64,000 bases of DNA from Nannobrachium achirus (lineage: Eukaryota > Chordata > Actinopteri > Myctophiformes > Myctophidae): assembly GCA_963921795.1 (NCBI GenBank), contig OY997657.1:31808071-31872070 (forward strand), in the 5' to 3' direction. Each line of letters begins with the position of its first letter. Within the stretch, counting starts at the first letter, position 1. Below the pieces are notes generated by a model. That model made no database searches. It had not been told where the DNA came from and worked only from the letters and a program-made list of their open reading frames with translations. Position numbers and translations under genes: made by a program. Shown in pieces: positions 50,759 to 62,402 of this stretch.

Positions 50759-51619
50759 GTAAACTATGATCACTGTTTCTTCTCTAATGTAGCCATGTCG
50801 TCTTTTTTGTTCTTGCCATTTCTGTTCCTTTCAAGATGTATACTAATGTATCTGTCCGTGTATAAGTTGGATTGGGTGATCACATAAGACACTTCATAAA
50901 GCAGTAGAGCTTTAGAGTCACAAAAAAAAAACACAATTTGTATATTTAGGTGGGGAGTAAAAACGTTATGCCACATGACATTAAATTGTCTTGCACCAAA
51001 CTCTGTCATGTTTAAAAGAAAATAGATCCAAATAATCTGGGCAATTGTTGCCAAAAGATGGCCAGCGTATTTTTCCCAACCATGCCTAAAGTAATAATTG
51101 CCTTATTCATAAGGAAAATACCATTTGATCACACCTTTAGTAGAAATAATTGATTAACATTACTGTCAACAAGGCACTGCCCCTGGAGAACACTTTGGTA
51201 GCTCCAACGGGATGGGGATGCACTTGGTTGGACCAATGGACCATGAAGCCATTCTATGAACCCCAAAAGGTTGCTGTTTTCTGCATTGTGTTTTGATTCC
51301 TTGGTGCTCCAGTGTCACCTCACTGTAAATGTTACCAAAACATTTGCAGCATCCCTGTTTGGCAGTCAAGGTTCGTCCATGTTTGACATGGTGAATTACC
51401 TCAGTAGTGAGGTACTGTAGTGCTTCAGTGTGTGATGGCCATGACCCTTTAACTCACCTGGCCAATTAGTGCAAGCGTATCTCACCCTCTGTCTGTCTAG
51501 TGTACCTCCCACATAGGGCAAATAAAGGCTGTATTAGGAATAATACAAGTTATCAGCCAGCTCTGTGTCTTGGTTTAGTAGTCTGCTGTTCTTAACCTGT
51601 TATTCTCTCTGTTTTGCAG
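50759..51619 (+). other. tle5: tle5 intron 4
   Basis: 861 bases with no recognised repeat or motif; ends TGTTTTGCAG. Confidence 0.9.
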
Positions 51620-51682
51620 GCAGAAATAGTGAAGAGACTGAATGGGATCTGTGCCCAGGTGCTCCCCTACCTATCACAAGAG
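51620..51682 (+). CDS. tle5: tle5 exon 5: Q-domain helix
   Basis: Residues 79-99, AEIVKRLNGICAQVLPYLSQ plus E. Matches the conserved hydrophobic helix of TLE proteins. Acceptor TTTTGCAG, donor GTACGT. Confidence 0.97.
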
Positions 51683-51768
51683 GTACGTTTCTTTTAGTCA
51701 TTTTAGTAATTTAGCCACAGTGATTTAGCCGGTGTTGATATCTACAGCAAATGACAGTGAGTGAGCAG

Positions 51769-52115
<347 letters not shown>

Positions 52116-52143
52116 CATTTTATGCTGTGTTCTTGTGTTCTAG

Positions 52144-52218
52144 CATCAGCAGCAGGTTTTGGGTGCCATAGAGAGAGCCAAACAAGTCACGCCCCCTGAG
52201 ATGAATTCCATCATACGG
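52144..52218 (+). CDS. tle5: tle5 exon 6: end of the Q domain
   Basis: Residues 100-124, HQQQVLGAIERAKQVTPPEM then NSIIR. 75-nt in-frame exon. The acceptor TTCTTGTGTTCTAG has a short pyrimidine tract squeezed between the exon and the (TG)n repeat. Donor GTAAGG. Confidence 0.96.
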
Positions 52219-52539
52219 GTAAGGTGGTTTAAGTTTTGTCAATGTTTTTCAAATATAACCAAACCTATCTGATCTTTTAAAATGCAATTAATTTGTAACA
52301 TAATTTTGACCAAGAATTACACCCAGCACAATTATTTAGCATGTTTGCTTACCTATCCAAAGCACGTTTCAAGACTCTGTAATGACCCTGCAATGAAATG
52401 ATTCAAACAGCCACCATGTGGTCCTTTAAAGGTCTGTTGTCATTTGTTATATTATTAAATATTACATTCTACATTACACCATAAACTCATATAACACGCA
52501 GACATGTTGATATATATCTATGTACAAAATCTAGTTTGA

Positions 52540-52975
52540 TAAGTAGTGATGATTTAGTCGACTAAAACTGACAAAAAATGTTCGTCGACTACCTTTTTTC
52601 ACTGGCAAACTGGGAAAAAAAGTAACAAAAACGAAGCTGTGATGACAACAAATTAGACTTTATGGTAGGGGAGGGACTAGTAGAAAAGTGATCCCAGTAG
52701 AACTAAAAGACAAGTCATTTTATTTTTGGTTGTGCTCGGGTGTTGGGAAATTGTAAATGGCAGATCTACAAGCTCTATGAGCTTGTAAATTGGCTATTTT
52801 CAGCATACAACCAGGTGTAAAATCAGGCAACATACATTTTAGTCGACAAAATAAACTAGATTAAGCCAACTAAAATCTTATGAAATGTAGTCAGGCGACT
52901 AAAATATGACTGTAATTACATTTTATTCAAAAGAGTATGACTAAAACTAAATCAAAATGTGCTGTCAAAAGCAAC
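52540..52975. mobile_element. MITE with TAGTCGACTAAA motifs, in tle5 intron 6
   Basis: TTTAGTCGACTAAAACTGAC near the left end and several TTTAGTCGAC/GCGACTAAAAT copies on the right. The palindromic module sits at 52755-52803. Ends not precisely defined. Confidence 0.6.
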
Positions 52976-53023
52976 ACTGTGTAACACCTGTGCTCACATG
53001 TGTCTTTATTTTCTTCTCTTCAG

Positions 53024-53263
53024 CAACAGCTCCAGGTGCACCAGCTGTCCCAGCTCCAGGGCCTGGCTCTGCCCATGACATCGTTGCCCCTGGGCTTCAA
53101 CCCTCCCAGCATGCCCGCCGTGTCCTCCAGCTCCGGCCTGCTCTCCCTCTCCTCCATCCTGGCCAACCACTCCCATGCCCAGGCCCAACTGGCTAAGGAG
53201 GACAAGGCCAGGGAAGCAGCGGAAAGGGAGCAGAGAGAAGAGGACGGGGAGAAGTCAGATTAG
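53024..53263 (+). CDS. tle5: tle5 exon 7: GP-rich region and C-terminus
   Basis: Residues 125-203 and TAG (53261-53263). Begins QQLQVHQLSQLQGLALPMTS, then a proline- and glycine-containing stretch (LPLGFNPPSMPAVSSSSG), then LAKEDKAREAAEREQREEDG and EKSD. The acidic GEKSD end matches TLE5 and marks it as the short family member without WD40 repeats. Acceptor CTTCTCTTCAG. Slightly longer than the human counterpart. Intact. Confidence 0.96.
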   Translation, partial: QQLQVHQLSQLQGLALPMTSLPLGFNPPSMPAVSSSSGLLSLSSILANHSHAQAQLAKEDKAREAAEREQREEDGEKSD

Positions 53264-56200
53264 TCCAAACTGAACGACTGGGAGGGGAGGGATGTGGGTG
53301 GTGAGACGAGCAGAGGAGAAGGAGAGGTGGGGATGTTAGCTTCAGTTGTGATGGATACAAGTCATGGTTCACTCTCCATAGAGGGGTGTGCGTGCGTGTG
53401 TGTGTGTGTGTGTGTGCGCGCACGAGCGTGCGTGCGCACGAGCGTGCGTGTGTGTCTGGAGTGGGGGTGTTAAGGGTGGAAAGTAATCATGATGACATCA
53501 AGTTGCACTGGGTGTTGAAATGACCTAGGTAAACTGTTCCTTGAAGTGGGGTCTAGCAGGTGTGAAAGTGGATGACCAGTTCAGGTGCTCGGATGATGAA
53601 CGAGAGTGAGGGTGGACGGGGGGGGGGGGGGATTCCATCATATGTAGAGGTAATAGACTCAGTTCAGGCTTCTAGACTTAAAATAGATGCTTATTTTAGT
53701 GTGAGCCACTGTTGTTAGGCTTGACTGAAATTTAGAGTGAGGCGTGAGCTTTAAGGTTGAATGTCAGCAGCAGTTTCTCTCAGCATGGTCCTGCCTCTTG
53801 AAGTGAAATCACATGTTCCTTGCGCTTTATTCACAAGCCCTGCACTTGATTTTTTTTTTTTTTTTTGTAGTACCAGTAATCAATATATAAAATCAGTTTG
53901 TATATGATTATTAGTTTTTTTGTTTTTGTCCAGTGTCTTTTGTCTGGCCTCTCCTCCTGTACCAGTGGTACGTGCTGGTGGCTAAATGCAATGAGGAGTA
54001 TTAGCCCATGCAATTCAACTCATATCTTTTTTTTTTACCCCCCTCTTTCTCAACCTTTGTTAAGTAATATACTAGCGCCATCAACCCTTTTCTCTCAGTC
54101 TTTCTAATTCATTTTTTAACTTTCTGAAATTACAATGGGACTCATCAAATGCATTTAGACTAAAGTTTGCCCTCTAGTGTTGATTTGTATTCATATCCAA
54201 AACTAAATTAATGTAATAGTTCAGCTATGATGTACCTCAATCCTATGTCAGTGGGGAAACCTCCCCCCCCCCAATTGTGAAACCATAGCAAGATAAAGTA
54301 TAGTATTCCAAGGTGCATTTCTGTTAATTTGTGTTTGATTTAAGAGGTACCCACCCAATATAATGTGGTCTTCAAATGTAACTATGTTAAACATTTTGGA
54401 AATTGTATTACTTTTTTCTTTTTCCTTGGATTTAACAACAGGCTAATTAAACATTGGAAATGTTTGTGTGCATGCTGGAATGAATGTGATGGTGGGAAAA
54501 AGGCACCATTTGTATTTTCCCCAGATCCAACCTCCTGCCCCTACCCCCTACCTTTCCAGTGTAACTGATCAATATAAACTTGAATAGGAGCTGTCTTAAA
54601 AATGGAGATGGATATAAAAGATGGACGGCCATGGGGTTTTTCTGAGTACTGTATTCCTCTAAGTTCTAGTACTTTTGTTGGTACTATCGACCAGCCTGTC
54701 TTTCCTATCATTGGTTCAATTTGTGTGTGTCAAGGGAAGCTCCTTCCTCTCACTGTCCCCTGGTTTGGATGAAACCATAGGTCACTGTTTCCCAAACAGT
54801 GGGTCGGGACTCGGGACCCATTTGTGGGTCGCAGAAACATTTTTATGGGTCCCTTTATTTTTTGCTTCCTACATTTAGTTTTTTTAATTATTATTCAAAA
54901 TATTTTCAAAAAACATTCCCAAAATAGCTTTTTTTTTTTCTTTCTTTCTTTCCATGAATTAAAAACAAATTTATATTTTTTCAGTAATTTCATGAAGAAA
55001 TAAAATAAAAATCTAAGAAATTCCATAAATTAGAAAACAAATGTTGAAGTAGTGAAAATAGACGATCTGCAAGCTTGTAGATCTGCCGTTTTCACTAGTT
55101 TGTGTCCCGGGAACGTCTAATTTCTCTTTTGGGTCTAGAGCTAAAATGTTTGGGAACCACTGCCATAGGTGACTTGCTAAAGCTCTGTAAGCAAGGGCAA
55201 ACACATTGGTTCCTCAATTAAGAATAGCAGGCTTCATGAAAGGTTCTTGCACCCATATATACAGTATATATATTGTACCTGTGACCTAATCCAAGTTATA
55301 ACTTCTGATAAATGACAAAAATATACAGTATCTTGTTGCCTATTGGTACACAGTACACCGATTTTTCAGCAGTCTGTGACATACAGTACTGTACCAGAAG
55401 AGATCAGTTACTGTAATATCTGAGACGTTAATTCTATAGGTTAAATTTTAGTTTTCATTATTATAATTGGTATTGCAATAGGTAAAAATGAAAAAAATAA
55501 CACTTCCCTATTCAGTGTTTTGTTTTATAAATGGCATCCAACTTGTGAGCAGCAGATGGCAGTAACATGCTTTCCACCCACTAAACCAGTTTGGTCTTCT
55601 GTTACACTGTCATAACCAAAAGCTGTAGTACCTAAAAGAAAGGTCCATGTAAGCCTGCCCATTATATGAGTGTTTAACCTTCATGCATCCAATGCATTGT
55701 CTGTCTTTGTCGACTGTGTGTTAGTGATTGTCAGGCTGATAGTTATATTCCACTGTAATTTTGAGTGCTCTACAGAGCATTAGCAACCCACCTGTATGTC
55801 CAATGAGTGTGTCATGTTGGATTGTGAGAGTTCCTACCTTTCCTTTGTATTATCTTCAAAAAGCACTTAGACTGTGTCTCAATATACTCACCAGTTTTTC
55901 TGGCTTTCTTTCCTTCTGTGCTGTTGAGTGATACTTTTCCAAGTGGGAGTATTAGTATGAATTGAAAAGTAGGAGAAAGCAGAGCTGTGTTGGGTAACTG
56001 AGATGCACTCTATGCTGAAGATTTTCTCTTTCTCTAACTTGACAAAACATGAATGGTATGTTTTTATTTTCTTTTTTGTGAAGGGCCAATTTATATACAT
56101 ATATGAATATATCAATATACATATAATTTTTTTAAAGCATTTTTGTATGTTTCAAGGCTGCTTTTTAATGTGTGTGTGTGTGTATGTATGTATGGCAAGT

Positions 56201-56640
56201 GTCATGGAAAACTTTGATGTTGTGTGTGCATTACTTGCCTATTGTAAGAGAGGCACTATATTGACACCCCCCTGCCCCCTCCCTTCCCCCTTTCTGTCTG
56301 TAACAAAGAAGTGGTAACAACTTTCTTTCTTTTTCTTTTTTTTTGCCGCTTTGTAAATGTCATTTGTCATTTTTTTAAACTATTTTTTGTGTGCGAAACT
56401 TCAAACATGAACTTGTTTATAGTGTATGTTTATGGAAATGACACCATCGTTTGGAAAAAGAAAAAAGACAGTGGCAAGAAAAACAAACTAAAATGTGTAC
56501 TCAAAGAGAATAAGAATGAACCATTCAGCAGTAAGGAAGCGTCTCTTGGTGCCTTACAAATAAAAGACCTGGTGGAAAAAGTACAGTTTCTCTTTTTTGG
56601 TGTTGCATTGTGTGGAAATAAAGCATTGGCTGTATTGTAC
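53264..56640 (+). other. tle5: tle5 3' UTR (about 3.4 kb)
   Basis: AT-rich after the stop. It holds short (GT)n and GCGTGCGTGC repeats at 53390-53450, a run of about 14 G at 53617-53633 and the hAT MITE 54783-55162. The hexamer AATAAA at 56617-56622 is the likely polyadenylation signal. The end is inferred. Confidence 0.6.
54783..55162. mobile_element. hAT-type MITE with perfect 8-bp TSD, inside the tle5 3' UTR
   Basis: Ends CACTGTTTCCCAAACAGTGG and GTTTGGGAACCACTG are inverted. CCATAGGT abuts both sides (54775-54782 and 55163-55170). The palindromic module is at 55053-55098. Same family as 33188-33448, opposite orientation. Confidence 0.93.
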
Positions 56641-56845
56641 ACCACAGTGACCTGGATGTCCTTAACACAATGACCTGTACAAGGTGATAACGTTTAGACC
56701 AGTTTGCAAATTACAGTTTTTCCACAATTGTTAACAGACCTCAATACAATAACGGCTTTCTCAAAACTGCACACACAAAACTGAAAACCACCACACACAA
56801 AACGCTAAACCTGACACTTCCTTCCCAATTCAAATCAAATCACTT

Positions 56846-56960
56846 AAAAGAGTAGTTCACCATCAACATTGTTTTCATCAAATCATTTTTTTCTATTGAT
56901 TAGTCACACCATGGAGACTTGAGTTCAATAATATTTTTTGAAAATAGTAAAAAACATACA
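56846..56960. mobile_element. partial copy of the TTAA MITE at 44899-45183
   Basis: TTAAAAGAGTAGTTCACC, TCTATTGATTA and CATGGAGACTTGAGTTCAAT align with the intact copy. The right end is missing. Confidence 0.75.
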
Positions 56961-57189
56961 TGGGTGACTCAAAATGTCTTTATGAATGCATTGGGCACCC
57001 ACACATTATGAGTTATGGTACCTCTGTTGGAAAAGCTCCTGTCTTATCATTCAAACATTTACTTGTGATATTTTATGTGAACCTGACAGTAGGCCTATCT
57101 CTCTCCCCGTTTCTTGTCAGCCTACGTACGAATGTACGGCGTATGTATTCTGTCCTCTGCCCACCAGGTGGCGACTGTCGCCGTCCAAT

Positions 57190-57397
<208 letters not shown>

Positions 57398-57647
57398 ATG
57401 AACGGACTGAAGAGCTGTTTTACGCTGCGTGCAAAGGCGTTTAAAGGCTCCAAGGCAGGCTGGCTGCATGAGAAAAGCACCAGCGGCAGCGTATATAATA
57501 TAATCATGACATTCAAACATCTAGACAAGCAACGGCAACAACAAACCAGAGACAAATATGATATGCTGTTAAAGTTCTTCTTTTCTTATTTTTCTTTTGT
57601 AACGTTGTTGTTGTTCGTCTAATAAGACAAAGACCCACAATTTTAAA

Positions 57648-57735
57648 GCAGCGAGTGGCTCGATGAGTAGGATACTGAGCTGATAACCAGGCTAGTGGCC
57701 GTGGGACGTGGGTTCAAATCCTACTAGAGTCTTAA
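57648..57735 (+). mobile_element. tRNA-like repeat
   Basis: D-arm-like AGTGGCTCGATGAGTAGGA, an anticodon-loop-like CTGATAACC and a B-box GGGTTCAAATCC. The stems do not all pair, so it is a tRNA-derived repeat and not a working tRNA gene. Confidence 0.55.
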
Positions 57736-58053
57736 CTTTAAAGACTGATTTCCAGCAGATTAACTTTATAAGCAGCACAGAAAGCATTGTAAGGCGACCT
57801 CGACGTGCTGGACTGGTAATGCGGTCTGTGACTATTAACACTAGATTACTATTATCCTACTTGCTCCAAAAATGTAAAATACTCCAGTGAAGTAAAAGTA
57901 TCAATACTGCAATATAGAAAAACTCTAAAGTAAAAATCCAGAATTCTGCCAATGTTTTTTCAATGGGAATCGAGACGTTTTTTTTTTTTTTTTTTCCAAA
58001 ACATTTCTGTGTCTGAGCGCTGATTGGCTGTCAGGACGTAATGGGTGGAGCCG

Positions 58054-58188
58054 AGGGAAGCGAATGTCGCTTCTCTCCTCCGACCCTCCGAACGGCGGTC
58101 ACACCTTGCCAAGTTGATTTTTTTTTTCAACTTGGCAAGGTGTGACCGCCGCTCGGAGGGTCGGAGGAGAGAAGCGACATTCGCTTCC
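58054..58188. repeat. long near-perfect hairpin
   Basis: Arms of about 63 bp (GGGAAGCGAATGTCGCTTCT... to ...CCTTGCCAAGTTGA) are separated by about 9 T and inverted with roughly one mismatch. GC-rich arms. Both strands encode the same apparent peptide because of the symmetry. No TSD is evident. Confidence 0.93.
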
Positions 58189-58349
58189 CCCGGGAAAACA
58201 AAAAACAAACCTAGTCCAGTTCATAGGTCCAGTTACCCTCCCCCCTGACCCTTCTCTGTATTTAGGCCTACCTACATTTTCAATGTTTTATGTTTTTATC
58301 TGCTTTATTGAAATTGTGTGCATTATTTTCTGATAAGCACCTGTGCTTC

Positions 58350-58446
58350 CTTTTCTGCTCTGTAAAGCGCTTTGAGCTGCATTTCATGTCATGAAAGGTG
58401 CTATACTAAGTAATACAGTTTATTATTATTATTATTATTATTATTA
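58350..58446 (+). mobile_element. LINE/SINE 3' tail with (TTA)n
   Basis: TGTAAAGCGCTTTGAGCTGC, then GGTGCTATACTAAGTAATAC and a (TTA)n tail: the conserved 3' tail of L2/CR1-like elements and their SINEs. A second tail-like AATAAAGCCCTTTGAATTGA occurs at 58557-58576. Confidence 0.65.
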
Positions 58447-58689
58447 GGCTACTGTGTTTTTTCTTTGCACCCTTTTCTTTATTTTTTATTTTTCCTTTTT
58501 TCTGATTATATCTACTCGATTGTATTGTGTACACTTCTGCTTTGTTTTCTCATGCAAATAAAGCCCTTTGAATTGAATAGAATTGAAAATTGTGAGTGTG
58601 CGCGCGCGCTCTGATGAGGAGAATAAACACTTTCCCTCTGTTAGCAGCTCCTCTCTCGCGCCGGTTTCAAGTCAGCAAAATGCGTGTTT

Positions 58690-58865
58690 TTGCGACGACT
58701 GGTGGTGAGGTCTGTGTATGGACGTCTGACTTTGGACGGCGTATGCACGTCGTATAGACGGCGTGCGAACGCTGGCCAAGTAATGGCTGTTTTTTGGCGT
58801 GTGGCAGGTCTGACTTGGACGTCGTATGCACGGCGTATGGACGGCGTCGCCCGCCGGTTGTGTGA
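58690..58865. repeat. CpG-rich degenerate direct repeat
   Basis: A unit of about 40 bp (TCTGACTTTGGACGGCGTAT..., at about 58723) recurs at about 58808 with substitutions, within an unusually GACG/CGTC-rich stretch. Confidence 0.6.
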
Positions 58866-59397
58866 GTGGGCAGAGGACAGAGTCTGTAGTGTCACATTAA
58901 CGTCTTTGTGCAACATTTAAATATGGCCTTTGGGTTGAAATCGAAGTGTTTGAAAACCCTGTACATTATAGTCTATAAAATGTCACAATGCAACATACTG
59001 TTTTCATTTTATCTGTGATACTTGCTTTGGCAATATAAACATACGTTTTCTCATGAATGTCCTGCTGTGAGTGTGAGGACGTACAGTAGGCCTACCTGGC
59101 CCAGTTTTGCTTTAGGGCCTACACCACTGACAACAACTGATTATTTTCCTTAATTTTATCTCGCCTTGGATGATCTTAAAAATAATTATTTGCTTAACTT
59201 TATGATCAATAAAGGTCTCTGTCTACCTATGATTGGATTGGATTTGAACTGGCACACTCCTGTAACGGAATTCTATGGATGTCACATGGTTTATCTTTTG
59301 TGCCATCTTAGCAGGACAATTTACTTTTGCCTTCTGTTTTCATTACAAGCTGTTCTTCTGGTATTCAGCCTGTAAAGGATAACTTCACAGTAAAAGT

Positions 59398-59482
59398 TAC
59401 TATGGGATTCGAACCCTCAGCCTATGGTTCTTATACACAGCATCTCAACATGTTGAGCTATCAGCAGGCTGCCAAATAATAG
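59398..59482 (-). mobile_element. tRNA-like repeat, reverse strand
   Basis: On the - strand: GCTGATAGCTCAACATGTTG (A-box-like) and GAGGGTTCGAATCCC (B-box). Same family as 60300-60395. Confidence 0.6.
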
Positions 59483-59593
59483 CTTTCTTTCTGAATTTGA
59501 ATTTCTGTCTATATTCTCTCAAACTAGGTGGAGGTGAGTCACCTCAGGTGACTGGATTTGAACCAGTAAACACTACAAGTAGGCCTATATATG

Positions 59594-60183
59594 TAACGGA
59601 AGTGATCCGAATTTCCCCACTCGCCTTCGAACCCTGGTCTCCCGCGTGAAAGTCCAATATCTTAACCATCACTCCAAAGTGATATCCCTATGGAATGAGA
59701 GCAGATACTAGAATTCTGGGCTTCAGGCTGGTGCTGCGATTCTCTCCACCACACTCACCCCCCTTTGACCTCAAATACGGGGAAGCCCGAATCCGGGTCA
59801 TGGCACCAATGTAACGGAGGTGATCCAAACCTCCCTTCCCCGGATTCGTACCCGGGCCTCCCACGCGAAAGTCCAATGTTTTAACCACTAGACCAAAGAG
59901 ACATCTGGGGGAGATCCTAGACTTTTGAGGCTTCAAGGCTGGGGCTGCGATTCTCTCCGTCACACTCACCCCGCTTTGACCTCCTCCTACAGGGAAGGCC
60001 GAATCCGGGTCACGGCACCAATGTAACGGAGGTGATCCGAACTTCCCCACCCGGCTTCGAACCCGGGTCTCCCGCGTGAAAGTCCAATATCTTAACCATC
60101 ACTCCAAAGGGATATCCCTATGGAATGAGAGCAGATACTAGACTTTTGAGGCTTCAGGCTGGGGCTGCGACTCTCTCCGCCAC
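59594..60183 (-). repeat. tandem array of three tRNA-Glu-like units
   Basis: Three head-to-tail units (starts 59594, 59811 and 60022; about 217, 211 and 162 bp), each beginning GTAACGGARGTGATCC. On the - strand each has a D-arm-like TGGTTAA, an anticodon loop with TTC (ACTTTCACG/ACTTTCGCG) and a B-box GGTTCGAA (GGTACGAA in the middle one). The middle unit (GGTCTAGTGGTTAAAAC) is closest to tRNA-Glu(TTC). Stems are imperfect. The interunit DNA is also conserved. Confidence 0.75.
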
Positions 60184-60299
60184 ATATTGTATACCGTATA
60201 TCTTGGGATTGATCCATTGTCCCAACTTAACACGATTAACTCAGCTTTCTATGCTCCTTTAAAGTTGTTCTTCTGGTATTCAGCCTGCAAAGGGAAAGC

Positions 60300-60395
60300 A
60301 TCAGTAAAATCTAGAATGGGACTCAAACCCTCAACCTCTGGATTTTATACACAGAATCTTAACACAGTGAGCTATCTCAGGGTGCTATGAGACCA
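60300..60395 (-). mobile_element. tRNA-like repeat, reverse strand, second copy
   Basis: On the - strand: GAGATAGCTCACTGTGTTAA and GAGGGTTTGAGTCCC. About 80 bp similar to 59398-59482. Confidence 0.6.
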
Positions 60396-60405
60396 TTTCC
60401 CCCTC

Positions 60406-60639
60406 GGCCCATTCCCACTGGGCCAGATAACAGATACAAAAATATTTTTCTCCAGATATTTTTCCATTCAAGTGGATGGTATATAGAGACAAAAACATAT
60501 TTATCACAGATATTCTTTTTTATCTGTGATAGATAGGCTATATATTTTTTTTTATCTGTATCTACCATCCACTTTAATGGAAAAATATCTGGAGAAAGAG
60601 ATTTTTTTTATCTGTTATCTGGCCCAGTGGGAATGGGCC
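60406..60639. mobile_element. foldback MITE, nearly full-length inverted repeat
   Basis: GGCCCATTCCCACTGGGCCA then GATAACAGATA at the left is the exact inverse of the right end. The arms (about 100 bp) stay inverted almost to the centre. No clear TSD. Confidence 0.88.
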
Positions 60640-60821
60640 TTTATAGTTATCCTACAGATATCATTGAATTTTATTTCTGTCCCTAAAACCTTTCATTAGC
60701 CTACAGTGTTGAACACATATTCACATATTCAGTATGTTACCACCACCTGTAGGGGGTGCCAGTCGCCTACAGTTCCTACCAAAGACTTTGACAAACCTTC
60801 TGGTCTAGAATGTAGCTGTTC

Positions 60822-60955
60822 TGAGTGGTTCTCAAACATTGTCATGTCAAGGACCCCCAAATAAAAATGTATATGACCAGGGACCCCTATATAGGTAAAA
60901 CTGATTTAGATGCTAGGACTCCCGGGACCCCACTTTGAGTGACCTCACTGAGCTA
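60822..60955. mobile_element. hAT-like fragment (GTGGTTCTCAAAC end)
   Basis: GAGTGGTTCTCAAACATTG and GGACCCCCAAATAAAA match the dispersed CAGTGGTTCTCAA family. A diverged right end lies near 60953. Confidence 0.6.
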
Positions 60956-61170
60956 TGACGTCCAGAACAACCTGTAATATTTTAAAGAGGTAGATACTAA
61001 CTGCCCTGCCCTTGGTGACATTTCACACCATTGTTTTATAACTTCAGTACTTCATTGATTAAGGCTGCATATCATCTGACTAATGTGTAGGAATGCTGTG
61101 TCTTCAGTCATCAACCAGGTGTTGTTTGTGATTGTAGGCCTATATTGTATGATGTGTTGTAAGCATACAG

Positions 61171-61375
61171 CAGTGGTTATCAAACTTTTCCATGTCGAGG
61201 GCCCCCAAATGAATATGTATTTGGCTGCAGAACCCAATCTTTAAATATTTTGTGCCAGGGACCAACAGAAGAGAAAGTTATTCCTGATTTTTCTAATATT
61301 TCAAAAGAATTGCAGGTCTACAAGCTGGCGTGTTGTGAGCTTATAGATCGCCTATTTCCACTGTTTTAAATTGTA
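61171..61375. mobile_element. hAT-like fragment with palindromic module
   Basis: Starts GCAGTGGTTATCAAACTTTT. The module copy is at 61309-61362. Right end unclear. Confidence 0.6.
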
Positions 61376-61410
61376 TATTGACATAGTCAGTAGTCAGCCA
61401 TAGTCAGTAC

Positions 61411-61881
61411 TAGGGATGTCCCGATACCACTTTTTTGCTGACCGAGTACAAGTACGAGTACTTCATTTTGAGTACTCACCGATACCGAGTACCGATATGA
61501 GTACAATTAATAATACAAAATGTCTTTAAATTGCATTCTTTTTTTTTCTTTTATCAGATGTTCCTCACTTTCTGTCTGTATATAACACATTAAATTGCAT
61601 TGCTTTCCCAGAACATGGCACAACTGCCACACATTTCACTTTTTTTTTTCAGGTTTAGCCCATAGAAATTCCTGTACTGTGCATGATCTTCTAGATCTGC
61701 TATGCTCAAACATTTTGTATTTTTACTTTTGATACTTTAAGAGAGAGAGAGAAAGGCGAAGTGGCGGAACACACAGGGTACTCGGGTGCTTTGTGAGCAG
61801 TATCGGACGAGTACCGATACCGCAAAATAGGCCGGTATCGGGGCGAGTACCGATACCACGAGTACCGATACCGCATCCCTA
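61411..61881. mobile_element. hAT-type MITE with perfect 8-bp TSD
   Basis: TAGGGATGTCCCGATACC and GGTATCGG...GCATCCCTA ends with repeated GAGTACCGATACC motifs. GTCAGTAC abuts both sides (61403-61410 and 61882-61889). 471 bp. Confidence 0.93.
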
Positions 61882-61945
61882 GTCAGTACCATAGTCAACC
61901 AGTCAGTACCCATAGTCGACCAGTCAATCAAAGTCAGTAACATAG

Positions 61946-62060
61946 TCCAGTGGTTCTCAACCTTTTCAAGCTGTGACCCCCCCCCCCAATATAATCATAT
62001 TTGAACTGGGGACCCCTACCCTGGCAAGTATTTGGCTGGCAAGTATTTGGAATCAAAATT
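61946..62060. mobile_element. hAT-like fragment (CAGTGGTTCTCAACC end)
   Basis: CCAGTGGTTCTCAACCTTTT, then TGTGACCCCCC and CTGGGGACCCCTACC. Resembles 20705-20780 and the right end at 22210-22271. Truncated. Confidence 0.6.
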
Positions 62061-62321
62061 AAGGGAAAGCGTTTATTTTCTCCAAGTGACTCAAGTGATT
62101 CACATATATTTTCCATTTTAATAGCTTTGAGTCAGCCTTTGAGAAGCCAAACCTTCACTGCAATAGTAGACTGTAATGAACTATGAGTTGCAGAATTCAC
62201 TTTAGATTAGTCACTTCTATGATAAAGGTAGAATGAGTCAGAAACAACCGTGGTCATACTACAGCTTTGAAGTAGCAGAGCGTAAAAAAAGGCCAATATC
62301 CCCACAGTCAAGAACGGATTT

Positions 62322-62399
62322 CCTTTTAGCCTAGTGGTTAAGGTGTTTGGCTTTAGTGTATCTGCGCAGGAGACCCAAGTTCGATACCCAGGGCTACAT

Positions 62400-62402
<3 letters not shown>
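62322..62402 (+). mobile_element. tRNA-like repeat
   Basis: A-box-like TAGCCTAGTGGTTAAGG and B-box AAGTTCGATACCC at roughly tRNA spacing. Acceptor stem not conserved. Confidence 0.55.

Noticed and set aside
57648..57735. Functional tRNA with GAT anticodon
   Set aside because: Acceptor and D stems do not pair convincingly.
59594..60183. Functional tRNA-Glu genes
   Set aside because: Anticodon loop and B-box are recognisable, but the T, anticodon and acceptor stems contain mismatches or an extra base, so the units are probably derived repeats.
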